A stretch of DNA of 34,363 nucleotides from Microcystis aeruginosa LEGE 91341 (GTDB lineage Bacteria > Cyanobacteriota > Cyanobacteriia > Cyanobacteriales > Microcystaceae), in assembly GCF_015206885.1 (NCBI RefSeq), contig NZ_JADEXY010000034.1, positions 1 through 34,363 on the forward strand. The letters are read 5' to 3'. How positions within the stretch are numbered: position 1 is the stretch's first letter; each line of letters opens with the position of its first letter. Of this stretch, positions 1 through 8,319 are shown in pieces. Position numbers and translations under genes: made by a program. Under the pieces are notes generated by a model, which had not been told where the DNA came from, did no database searches, and was given only the letters and a program-made list of their open reading frames with translations.

Positions 1-151
1 TTTCTGGGTTAACATAATGAATCATTAAATCTCTAACAGTCTCCTCTATCTCTCCCAAGTTATTAAATTTCTTAATTTGGGATTGCTCATAGAGACATTG
101 CTCTAACTCTTGACATAACTCTTTAATTCTTTTTTCATTTTCTGATAACAT
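1..151 (-). CDS. Partial gene at left edge, possibly an ISKra4-like transposase N-terminus
   Basis: An open frame of about 50 codons starts at ATG 151-149 (minus) and runs off the left edge without a stop. A good Shine-Dalgarno (GGGAGGA, plus-strand complement around 160-166) lies about 8 nt upstream, which supports the start. The visible protein begins MLSENEKRIKELCQELEQ and is a charged helix followed by a segment LGEIEETVRDLMIHYVNPE. That segment resembles, from memory, the helical N-terminus of cyanobacterial ISKra4-family transposases (an ...IE.TVR..... pattern before the zinc-finger region). No catalytic motif is visible, so the family is a guess; that it is coding is better supported. 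Confidence 0.45.
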   Translation of the reverse strand, partial: MLSENEKRIKELCQELEQCLYEQSQIKKFNNLGEIEETVRDLMIHYVNPE

Positions 152-335
152 TGAATTATTCCTCCCATCGAGATATATTCTGAATTGTAAGTTATAACTA
201 TAATAATCTCATTTCTCTTTGTGATCAAGTTGAAGATTTTCTAGTTTTTGATTGCTATAAGTATTAATACTCATTGCATAAGTGAGATGCTCCCCAAAAG
301 CTAAAAGCTGAGGGCTGATAGCTAACTACTGAACG
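152..335. other. Intergenic spacer with short degenerate repeats
   Basis: AT-rich spacer between the edge gene and the last gene of the apn operon. Around 298-325 there is an iterated AGCTAAAAGCTGAGGGCTGATAGCT-like stretch of the AGCTGATAGCT type common in Microcystis-like genomes. No convincing terminator with a T-run is visible for the minus-strand operon that ends at 336. Confidence 0.4.
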
Positions 336-740
336 CTAGATTGCTGGTCTAAAAAAGTAGCTGCGCCGAGTTTTAATTTTATTGTTTTCAAAAGAGTACA
401 CATCAGCAAAACCCTCATTCAGTTGAGAGCCATTTTTATGTATGCCAATAAACTGTCCCCAGCATGAACCATACTTCTCTGCGACAACAATATGTTCAAT
501 AAGATGTTTACCAGATGCAATGATTCTGTCATACTGATAAAAATGCAGAAGTTTATCAATACCAATCAAATCGTAATAACCTGGACGTTGATAGATAATA
601 TTTTTATGAAAATACTTGACTAATAATTTAAAATCAGAAGAATCAATAGCCTCAAATAAATTAACGATTAATTCTTCATTGCCTGTAATCTTTTGAGAAT
701 TAATAGACTGATACATAGTTAATGTCTCCGTTACGTTCAT
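336..740 (-). CDS. SnoaL/NTF2-like small protein, last gene of the apn operon
   Basis: 134 residues, the usual size of a single NTF2-like (SnoaL/ketosteroid-isomerase-like) cone fold. The features seen are an N-terminal helix with the family-like phrase NLFEAIDSSDFKLLVKYFHK, an IIYQRPGYYDLIGIDKLLHFY segment, then alternating strands ending in FADVYSFENNKIKTRRSYFF, the typical final strand pair (F.....NGKI....SYF). Its start lies 27 nt downstream of the aminotransferase stop and on the same strand, so the two are probably co-transcribed. Such proteins can be isomerases, cyclases, hydrolases or non-catalytic. A role in handling the keto/enol phenylpyruvate-type intermediates or the peptide is conceivable from context only. 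Fold assignment is fairly sure; function unknown. Confidence 0.7.
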   Translation of the reverse strand: MNVTETLTMYQSINSQKITGNEELIVNLFEAIDSSDFKLLVKYFHKNIIYQRPGYYDLIGIDKLLHFYQYDRIIASGKHLIEHIVVAEKYGSCWGQFIGIHKNGSQLNEGFADVYSFENNKIKTRRSYFFRPAI

Positions 741-767
741 TTACCAATTGCCTCCCAAAGTTGTCGT

Positions 768-1844
768 TTAATTAGGTCTAATTTGAAGAATTTCCTTCAG
801 ACCTTTAAGTAAAACCTGATTATCCGCAGGTGTACCAATCGAAGCTTTAAAACAATATTCATCTAAACCAGCTTGCAAACCACAATCCTGAACAAAAATT
901 TGCTTGTCCTGAAGTGCTTGAACCAACTGCTTTGATGAAATCCCCAATGAATGGGTTCCAATAAACAAGAAGTTGGTGGATGATGGATATACCAAACAAC
1001 CCAACTGCGCTAGATTCTGTGCCATAATTTCTCTTTCTTGACATATTTTTTCAATATTGGAATTTACATAATCTATATCTTTTAAGGCAACAACAGCAGC
1101 AGCAAGAGCGATCGCATTGACTGAAAATGGGTTAGCAACTCGATAAAGATAATCAATGATTGTTTCATTAGCAATACTATAACCTACCCTAAGCCCAGCC
1201 AGACCAAAACTTTTTGAGAAACTACGCAAAACGACTAAATTAGGATATTGATCAACTAGGTCTATTATCGTTTCTTGGCAAAATTCATAATAGCATTCAT
1301 CCACTACTACAATGCAATCCACTTCATTAAGGATTTTGAGAATAATCTCTCGTGAGACATAATTAGCGGTAGGATTATTCGGATTAGCAATAAAAATAAG
1401 TTTTACTTCAGGGGTGACTTTCTGTAAAAGACGAGGAACTTCTAAACCAAAGTCATCTAATCTATTAACAAAAATTGGATTACCGCCAACAATTTTTGTT
1501 GCGTGTTGGTAAACAAAAAATGTTGGAATCGGAATTAAAACATTCTCGCCGAATTTGACAAAAATCTTGAGCAGTAATTCAATGATAGCATCTGAGCCAT
1601 TTCCTACAAAAATTTGTTCTTTTCTAGTATTCGTATAATTAGCTATTGCAGTCCGTAGAGAATGATGCAAAATCTCTGGATATCTGTTAACTGTCGTTGC
1701 GGCCTTAATCATTTCTTGGATGACGAGAGGAGAAGGGCCATAGGGCAACTCACTTTTGTCCAAAAAAACGCCTCTGTCGTGATTCAATAAGTCAGCTTTA
1801 GGAGCATTTAATGCTCTAATATGTTCGTTGATCAGATGTTTCAT
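768..1844 (-). CDS. PLP-dependent class I/II aminotransferase (HisC-like), candidate homotyrosine transaminase
   Basis: 358 residues, the full length of a histidinol-phosphate aminotransferase-type fold I enzyme. Visible signatures: GNGSDAIIELL near residue 80 (phosphate-cup region), ANPNNPTA near 155, DECYYEF near 180 (PLP-ring Asp/Tyr), and SFSKSFGLAGLRVGY near 207-221 with the Schiff-base lysine at about 210. HisC-like enzymes transaminate histidinol phosphate and often aromatic 2-oxo acids. Downstream of apnE in the apn operon, it is a good candidate for the last step of homotyrosine/homophenylalanine synthesis (2-oxo-4-arylbutanoate plus amino donor), complementing hphA-B-CD on the other side of the NRPS genes. 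That role is inferred. The alternative is an ordinary hisC paralogue caught in the operon; Tyr/Phe pool adjustment is another possibility. Confidence 0.8.
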   Translation of the reverse strand: MKHLINEHIRALNAPKADLLNHDRGVFLDKSELPYGPSPLVIQEMIKAATTVNRYPEILHHSLRTAIANYTNTRKEQIFVGNGSDAIIELLLKIFVKFGENVLIPIPTFFVYQHATKIVGGNPIFVNRLDDFGLEVPRLLQKVTPEVKLIFIANPNNPTANYVSREIILKILNEVDCIVVVDECYYEFCQETIIDLVDQYPNLVVLRSFSKSFGLAGLRVGYSIANETIIDYLYRVANPFSVNAIALAAAVVALKDIDYVNSNIEKICQEREIMAQNLAQLGCLVYPSSTNFLFIGTHSLGISSKQLVQALQDKQIFVQDCGLQAGLDEYCFKASIGTPADNQVLLKGLKEILQIRPN

Positions 1845-1995
1845 TTTTAAAATTACCTAATGGAAGTTTTGGAATTAATCCAGACAAGAACTTGAAGAAA
1901 TTGGGACAAGTAAGTGGGCTTAATTAGTTCTTAGAAGTAGAACAAGCTTCTAGACTTTGGACGAGCAGGATGCCTATCCCACATTTTATATTTAA
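1845..1995. other. Spacer between apnE and aminotransferase with a repeat-like segment
   Basis: 151 nt without a credible ORF. The part near 1960-1980 (GACGAGCAGGATGCCTATCCCAC) resembles the 'GGCAGGATGCC...CCCAC' interspersed repeats scattered through cyanobacterial genomes, and 1938-1957 contains small AGAAG/CTTCT and GTTCT/AGAAC dyads. It may be a repeat insertion separating the last two genes from the rest of the operon. No clear promoter was found. Confidence 0.3.
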
Positions 1996-3747
1996 TCACC
2001 CAGAAACGGGAGAAATTTTCCAAGTCGAATCTGGCAAAAGTTCTAGAACTGTTTGATGATAATCAAATAAACTTTCTCGATGTCCCACACTAATAAAAGT
2101 GGTTTTTGTTTCTTTTAACTGTTGATATAAATTCTTTTCATTAAGCAAGTCCAAAGCACTAGTTGATTCATCTAAGATAATAAAACGAGGATGGGTCACT
2201 AATATTCGGGCAAAAGCCAAACGTTGTTGTTCCCCTAATGATAATATATTTTCCCAGGGGACTTCTTGATCAAAGCCTCCGACTCTGGTAAGCACATCTT
2301 CAAGATTCACTTGTTGTAGAACTTCTTTAAGTTCTTGATCGCTCACTTGACGATCTACATTCGGATAGAGTAATTGTTCGCGCAATGTTCCAAGAATGAT
2401 ATAGGGACGCTGGGGTAAAAATAGGATTTCTTTTCCTGGTGGTCGTATTAAACGTCCAGTGCCTGAATTCCATAAACCAGCGATCGCTCTTAAAAGAGAG
2501 CTTTTGCCCCGTCCACTCGGTCCAACAATTAATAAACCCTGTTCTGGTTCTACCTCAATTGTCAAATTCTCAACGATTACTTTTTCATGGTTAGGAGTTT
2601 GTAAGGTGACATGATCAAAAGCAAGACGGTTTTCTTCAATGCTTTTAATGGTACTTACACCCTCAACTTCCTGGGTAATCGTTTCCAGTGTTTCTGAAAA
2701 AGCTACTAAACGCTCAATATAACTAGAAAGTCGTCCTGAAGTTGCAAATTCAGCGATTAATGTACCTAAAGCTGTAGCGAAAAGATTGGCTGCTAAACTA
2801 GCCTGATTTACCTGTCCAAAATCAATTTCATCTCTGATATATAAAGGAGCGACGATTAAAAAGGGAAAAACATTAATAATTGACTGATAGCCTCGGTCAA
2901 AAAAATTCTTATTTCTTTCCCAATTAATTTTTTGCCAAGCAGTTTGAATCAAAGCCCTAAATCGTTTTTTAAGAATATTAAATTCTTGATCTTCTCCCTG
3001 AAAAAAAGCAATGGATTCAGCATGATTACGAACATGGGTAACAGCATAATTATAATTAGCTTCAACTGCCAGTTCTTCTTGATTAATCTTATTAAACTCT
3101 TGGCTTAAATAAAAGGCAATCAAATTACCGATAGAGGTATAAACAACCAAAATTACTCCAATGGTTTGGGAAATCTGCCAGAGAATCACGAAAAAAACTA
3201 TCATTTCCAAAATTTTCTCGACACAAGTTGCAAAAAAACTGAGGGTTGTTTTGGCTATGGGCTTAATTTCTTGGGTTAGACGTTGATCAGGATTCTCAAT
3301 GCTTGAGTCAAAGTTAATTTTATAATAGGCACGATTGCTAAAATATTTCTGCAATATATAATTATTGAGCCATTCATACCAGTCAAGGGCGATTTTTTCT
3401 CTCACAAACTTAGAAAGTCCAGTGAAGAGAGTGATCAACACAAAGCTAACAACTAAAATAGAAAGATTAGTAGTAAACCCAGATAAATCTTTTTCATCAA
3501 TTACATTAACTAATTGGCGCAAAACAAAACTATTGAAGGCACTAACAGCCACTAAACCGATGATTAATGATAGCAAAAGTGTTAACATTCCCCAGGATTT
3601 AATAACCTCAGAAAAAACTCTACCATCTGCTTCTATTGGATACCAATAGGCTTCAAGAACTACTTTCAGTTTATTCCAAAATTCCAGAAAATTAAGCTTT
3701 GAATTAGAGTCTTTTTTCGCTTGCTCAGGAATACGTTGTGATTGCAT
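1996..3747 (-). CDS. apnE: ApnE: ABC exporter (SbmA/McyH-like), membrane domain fused to ATPase
   Basis: 583 residues: a membrane domain then a nucleotide-binding domain, a half-transporter expected to dimerise. Hydrophobic spans are visible near residues 52-75, 93-112, 170-192, 195-215, 290-305 and 315-335. The ATPase half shows Walker A GPSGRGKSS (~411), signature LSLGEQQR (~504), Walker B RFIILDESTSALD (~524) and the H-loop SVGHRES near the end. The long N-terminal domain with a DWYEW segment is like the ABC_membrane_2 (SbmA/BacA/YddA) group to which NRPS-linked McyH and ApnE belong. The gene follows apnD and the small ORF on the same strand, and by analogy exports the finished cyclic peptide. 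Start ATG 3747 has no obvious Shine-Dalgarno, so translational coupling to the upstream frame is possible. Substrate is inferred from context. Confidence 0.88.
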   Translation of the reverse strand: MQSQRIPEQAKKDSNSKLNFLEFWNKLKVVLEAYWYPIEADGRVFSEVIKSWGMLTLLLSLIIGLVAVSAFNSFVLRQLVNVIDEKDLSGFTTNLSILVVSFVLITLFTGLSKFVREKIALDWYEWLNNYILQKYFSNRAYYKINFDSSIENPDQRLTQEIKPIAKTTLSFFATCVEKILEMIVFFVILWQISQTIGVILVVYTSIGNLIAFYLSQEFNKINQEELAVEANYNYAVTHVRNHAESIAFFQGEDQEFNILKKRFRALIQTAWQKINWERNKNFFDRGYQSIINVFPFLIVAPLYIRDEIDFGQVNQASLAANLFATALGTLIAEFATSGRLSSYIERLVAFSETLETITQEVEGVSTIKSIEENRLAFDHVTLQTPNHEKVIVENLTIEVEPEQGLLIVGPSGRGKSSLLRAIAGLWNSGTGRLIRPPGKEILFLPQRPYIILGTLREQLLYPNVDRQVSDQELKEVLQQVNLEDVLTRVGGFDQEVPWENILSLGEQQRLAFARILVTHPRFIILDESTSALDLLNEKNLYQQLKETKTTFISVGHRESLFDYHQTVLELLPDSTWKISPVSG

Positions 3748-3823
3748 AATTACTAAGTAGTGGTTGTTTAATCAATTCTAAATTACGCGGCTTGGTTTCA
3801 GGAGGAAATAGTCCATCTGCCTG

Positions 3824-4054
3824 TCATTTACTCGCATCTAAACTGATAGCCCAGGCATTTAACCATGAATTAGAGTTTATTTTGGGTAACATCTCTGTCA
3901 TAGTATCATCTGGAGCCAAGTGAAACATAATTTGAGTGACATCTTCTAATAATTGCAGACTTTTGAGATAGTTGTCAATAATTTCTGACTCTGTTTGATT
4001 TTCTTTCAAAGTCCTTGAGTGCAACTCATGTAAGCGTTCAGGGAGGTATCGCAT
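3824..4054 (-). CDS. Small uncharacterised ORF coupled to apnD, possibly truncated by an in-frame TGA
   Basis: 76 codons from ATG 4054-4052, which overlaps the apnD stop as TGATG. This coupling decides the start; a TTG one codon earlier is also open. The protein (MRYLPERLHELHSRTL...) is a charged, helical, soluble polypeptide with no motif I recognise. It ends at TGA 3826-3824, but the same frame stays open for another 32 codons (product QADGLFPPETKPRNLELIKQ... ) to a TGA at 3727-3725 that overlaps the apnE start. The tail looks protein-like, so the gene may once have encoded about 109 residues with the present stop a nonsense mutation (e.g. TGG to TGA). Alternatively the 76-residue product is complete. 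Function unknown. Confidence 0.5.
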   Translation of the reverse strand: MRYLPERLHELHSRTLKENQTESEIIDNYLKSLQLLEDVTQIMFHLAPDDTMTEMLPKINSNSWLNAWAISLDASK

Positions 4055-7000
4055 CAATTTTTGAATTTGGAATTGCTGAGATCATAAATTTCAGGTTGAT
4101 TAAAATGCTCTTGTATAGATTTTTTAAGTTGATTAGCCAGAATTTTGACATTGGGTTCGTAAAGCATTTGTCCATGATTTCCTGGTACTAAAACTACCTG
4201 CACAGGTTTGTTACTATAAGGTTGCCATCCCCAATCGGATTGCTCATAACGAGACATGGCTTGATGTTCTTGCACCACAATTTCTTTAGCATCTTGGGCG
4301 CGAAATAAAACAATAGGGGCAGAAATCACAAAATTAGGTTGATAAGTCGCATAATTGAGGGTAACTCGTTTCATCACCTCAAGATTAGTTTTGAGCAAAG
4401 ATAGGGTAGAATGTTCCGGTAACACATTGTGATGATATAAAGCCTCCGCCGCAAGATCCCAACGGTTTTGATCATCGGATTGGGATGCTAATTGTTTATA
4501 GTTAAGACCCAAAGAAATCCCTTTAACAGCTTCAATTCGTTCAATCATATTCCAAATCCAATCTAGGTCGCTCCTTTGGATAATATAATCAGGATTAGCT
4601 ACCAGTCCCGCATCAAATATTCCCAATAAACTGATTGTTTCTCCTTGTTGTTCTAGTTGGAAAGCCATTTCTAATGCAACGGAACAACCCGATGAATAGC
4701 CTGTTAGAATATAAGGCCCTTTCGGTTGTTTTTGTCGTAAGGTTTCAATGAGGGAACTGGCATGATCTTCTACTGAAATCGGGAGAGGATGAGAACCGTC
4801 TCTACCTGGTGTTTCTAGTCCATAAACAGGATGTTCATCGGCAAAATTCATGGCTAAATCTCGAAAATAGAAGGCGTGTCCATTAGATCCAGCAACACAA
4901 AATATTGGTGTTTTTTGTCCCGAAGGTTGCAATACCAATAAGTCAGAAATGGATGGTTGTACCTCAACTTGAGACAGTTGTTGTGCTAATTGGGCAATGG
5001 TGGGATTCTGAAACAAACTGGTTAAAGACAGTTCCTGGTTAAAGTTTTTTTGAATCTGATTTAGGAGTTTAATCGCTAGTATTGAATGGCCGCCTAAATC
5101 AAAAAAGTTGTCATGAATGCTAATTTTCTCACATTCAAGTATTAAAGACCAAATCTCGGTTAATTGTTGTTCAATTTTGTTACGAGGAGCTTCGTATAGA
5201 CTTTGAAATTCATGGTGAGGAAGCGGTAAAGCTTGACGATCAATTTTGCCATTGGGAGTTAAAGTAAATTCATCTAACCTGATAATTTGGCTAGGAATCA
5301 TATAATCAGGCAAATAGGTTTTGAGGTGTTGTTTTAATTGTTGAGAAAAATCACCAATTAGTTTATTTGTTACATAAGCCACTAATTGTTGATTATTTTC
5401 GGTTTTATGTAAGTTTACAATTGCTTCTTTAACAGATGAATGTTCTAATAAAACTGACTCAATTTCCCCTAATTCGATGCGAAAACCTCGCAACTTTACT
5501 TGCTGGTCAATGCGTCCTAAAAATTCAATATTGCCATCATTGCGCCATTTAGCTAAGTCTCCCGTTTTGTAAATTCGTTCTATTTTCCCGAATAAATTAA
5601 CTTCAATAAATTTCTCAGCCGTTAAGTCAGGACGATTCAAATAAGCGATTGCTAATCCTATTCCGCTAATGCATAATTCTCCTGGAATACCAACAGGAAC
5701 AGGTTGAAGATATTGGTCTAAAATATAAATTCTGGTGTTACTTATGGGTTTTCCAATAGGAATAGTTATTGCAGTTTCGGGTGATTTCTCTACTAAATAC
5801 CAAGAAGAAAAGGTTGTATTTTCTGTTGGCCCATATACGTGTAGCAATTTCTGTGGTGAACCTTTGTCTAAGACTTCTTGTACCCATTTTGGATCAACTG
5901 CTTCCCCACCGAATAATAGATAACGGAGAGAACTAAATGTTTCTGGAACTAACGCAGCTAACTGATTGAATAAAGCTGTTGTTAAAAATAATACACTAAC
6001 TTCTTGAGATTGAATACTAGCAGCAAATTCTGATGGTGAAAGCAGTATGGATTTAGGAATAATGATGACCTTTGCTCCATTAAGTAATGCGCCCCAAATT
6101 TCAAAGGTAGCGGCATCAAAAGCAATATTTGCTGCTTGAGCAACTCTGTCTTCAGGAGTAATTTGTATGTAGTTAGTTTTTAATACCAAGCGACTGATAG
6201 CTTGATGATTTACCGCAACCCCTTTGGGTTTACCCGTTGAACCAGATGTATAAATTATATAAGCTAAATTATTCGGCTGATTTTTGACAGTTAAATTATC
6301 CTTTGATTTGAGTTCAAAATCAAATTTATCTAAGCAAATTAAATGGGCAAGGTTCTTGACCTGAGGTGACAAAAGTTTATCAACAATTACACTTTGCGTT
6401 AATAAAATTGAGATTTTACTATCACTAATTATATAATCTATTCGTGATTCAGGATAGTTTGAATCAATAGGGACATAAGCAGCTCCCGATTTAAGAATAG
6501 CTAATAAACCGATAATCATTTCTAACGAAGGCTCTATACAAATACCAATTAAGCTATCTGGTTTAATCTGATAGTTTTCTTGTAAATGATGAGCCAACTG
6601 ATTAGATTTTTGATTCAGTTCTTGATAGGTTAAACTGTGTTTTTCAAAGACCAAGGCTATATTGTCAGGATAGCTTTTAACTTGTTCTTCAAATAAACTA
6701 ATTAAAGTTTTGTCTTGAGGATAATTTGTATTCGTTTGATTCCAGAGTTCTAATTGCTTTTGGTCAGCCTTTGTTAGCCAAGGTAGGGTAGAAATTGTTT
6801 GCTGTGGGTTAGTAACAATTTGTTGTAACAAAACTTCCCAATGTTCTGCCATTCTTTGAATGGTCATGGTTTCAAATAGATCAGTTGCGTATTCCCAGGC
6901 ACAATTTAATTGACCATCAGCTTCTAAAGCTAAAAGGGATAAATCAAACTTAGCAAAGGGATAACTTGAGCCTAGCCATTCAATCTTTAATTCTGGCAGA

Positions 7001-8319
7001 TTGAGATCCTGACTGTCATTATTTTCTAAAGCAAATATTACTTGAAAAATAGGATTATAGCTAAGGCTACGAACAGGCTTTAATTGTTCAACAAGAAACT
7101 CAAAAGGAATATCCTGATGCTGATAAGCTTCTAAACAAGTTTGACGAGTTTGCTGTAAAAATTCTTGAAAACTTTGTTCTGGTTTGATTTGATTTCGTAA
7201 CACTAAAGTATTAGCGAAAAAACCGATTAATCCTTCGGTTTGAGGATGGGGACGATTGGCAATGGGTGAACCAATACATAAGTCATTTTGGCGGCTATAA
7301 CGAGAGAGTAAAACATTAAAAACTGCCAATAAAAGCATATATAAACTTACCCCTTCCTGTTGACTGAGGCGGTTTAATTGCTCAGTTAATTCAGGGGTTA
7401 AGGGATGGCTGTAATGAGAGCCTTTGTAACTTTGTATTGGGGGACGGGGATGATCTGTGGGTAATTCTAACCGTGGGGGTGCGTCTTTTAGTTGTTTTTT
7501 CCAATAGTTAATCTGGGTTTCTAATACTTCTCCCTGCAACCAATTTCGTTGCCAAGTTGCAAAGTCACTATATTGAATTGGTAAGGGTTCAAGGCTTGGT
7601 TTTTGTCCTTGGGAAAAGGCAAGATAAGCGTGGCATAATTCACGAATAAAGATGCCCATTGACCAGCCATCACTGCTGATATGGTGCATATTTAGCAGCA
7701 AAATAAATTGGTTATCTTTTAATTGGAGTAATTTAGCTTTAAATAAAGGGCCAGTGTTGAGATTAAACGGTTCTTGCCCATGATTATTGATTAATTTTTC
7801 AACCGTTATAGACTGAGTTAGTTGATCAAGACTGCTTAAATCTTGTATGCTCAAAACATTAAAATTTTCTATCTTTTCAATCCGAATTTGGGGTTGCCCT
7901 TCCACAGTTGGAAAATACATTCGCAAACTTTCATGGCGATTGATGACATAGGCTAAACTATCAGAGAGAGCATTAACATTAAGCTTTCCCTCTAATTGTA
8001 AACACATGGGCATATTATAGGTGGCATTAGAGTTTTCCATTTGCCCTAAAAACCAAAGCCTTTGTTGAGCAAAAGAAAGCTGTTTTAACGCATTTTCAGG
8101 TAGCTTAGGAATATCTTTTTGAGCGGTAACAGCTTGGTCTTTAGCTGTATTTAAAAAAGCTAGAATTTCTGTTTTATTAATTTTTATTTGTTGGATTAAT
8201 TCAGCAGAAACGTCATTTTTTGTCTTGCGAATGCGTAGCTTATCGCCATCGGCAGAAATTCGACATCCAAGTTGCCGTAGCTGTTCCATTAAGTTGATAA
8301 TTTGTTGATCGTTATTCAT
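4054..8319 (-). CDS. apnD: ApnD: terminal NRPS module, docking-C-A-PCP-TE (predicted Ile/Leu-like residue 6, cyclisation)
   Basis: 1421 residues. Order: TubC-type N-terminal docking domain (~1-55, LMEQLRQLGCRISADGDKLR); C domain with HHISSDG (~211); A domain with YTSGSTGKPKG (~691) and NGKIDRQALP (~1024); PCP with LGGHS (~1078); thioesterase (~1120-1421) with nucleophile motif GYSSG (~1208), a following FDAG Asp region and His in PGNHGQM (~1380). Pocket residues read against GrsA give approximately D-A-F-F-L-G-V-T-F-K, an Ile/Leu-like aliphatic code, not the Phe of anabaenopeptins A/B/F. The TE should release the chain by amide formation onto the D-Lys epsilon-amine. It overlaps apnC by ATGA and the next ORF by TGATG. 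A-domain flanks strongly resemble apnC A1, suggesting a core swap. Confidence 0.93.
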   Translation of the reverse strand: MNNDQQIINLMEQLRQLGCRISADGDKLRIRKTKNDVSAELIQQIKINKTEILAFLNTAKDQAVTAQKDIPKLPENALKQLSFAQQRLWFLGQMENSNATYNMPMCLQLEGKLNVNALSDSLAYVINRHESLRMYFPTVEGQPQIRIEKIENFNVLSIQDLSSLDQLTQSITVEKLINNHGQEPFNLNTGPLFKAKLLQLKDNQFILLLNMHHISSDGWSMGIFIRELCHAYLAFSQGQKPSLEPLPIQYSDFATWQRNWLQGEVLETQINYWKKQLKDAPPRLELPTDHPRPPIQSYKGSHYSHPLTPELTEQLNRLSQQEGVSLYMLLLAVFNVLLSRYSRQNDLCIGSPIANRPHPQTEGLIGFFANTLVLRNQIKPEQSFQEFLQQTRQTCLEAYQHQDIPFEFLVEQLKPVRSLSYNPIFQVIFALENNDSQDLNLPELKIEWLGSSYPFAKFDLSLLALEADGQLNCAWEYATDLFETMTIQRMAEHWEVLLQQIVTNPQQTISTLPWLTKADQKQLELWNQTNTNYPQDKTLISLFEEQVKSYPDNIALVFEKHSLTYQELNQKSNQLAHHLQENYQIKPDSLIGICIEPSLEMIIGLLAILKSGAAYVPIDSNYPESRIDYIISDSKISILLTQSVIVDKLLSPQVKNLAHLICLDKFDFELKSKDNLTVKNQPNNLAYIIYTSGSTGKPKGVAVNHQAISRLVLKTNYIQITPEDRVAQAANIAFDAATFEIWGALLNGAKVIIIPKSILLSPSEFAASIQSQEVSVLFLTTALFNQLAALVPETFSSLRYLLFGGEAVDPKWVQEVLDKGSPQKLLHVYGPTENTTFSSWYLVEKSPETAITIPIGKPISNTRIYILDQYLQPVPVGIPGELCISGIGLAIAYLNRPDLTAEKFIEVNLFGKIERIYKTGDLAKWRNDGNIEFLGRIDQQVKLRGFRIELGEIESVLLEHSSVKEAIVNLHKTENNQQLVAYVTNKLIGDFSQQLKQHLKTYLPDYMIPSQIIRLDEFTLTPNGKIDRQALPLPHHEFQSLYEAPRNKIEQQLTEIWSLILECEKISIHDNFFDLGGHSILAIKLLNQIQKNFNQELSLTSLFQNPTIAQLAQQLSQVEVQPSISDLLVLQPSGQKTPIFCVAGSNGHAFYFRDLAMNFADEHPVYGLETPGRDGSHPLPISVEDHASSLIETLRQKQPKGPYILTGYSSGCSVALEMAFQLEQQGETISLLGIFDAGLVANPDYIIQRSDLDWIWNMIERIEAVKGISLGLNYKQLASQSDDQNRWDLAAEALYHHNVLPEHSTLSLLKTNLEVMKRVTLNYATYQPNFVISAPIVLFRAQDAKEIVVQEHQAMSRYEQSDWGWQPYSNKPVQVVLVPGNHGQMLYEPNVKILANQLKKSIQEHFNQPEIYDLSNSKFKN

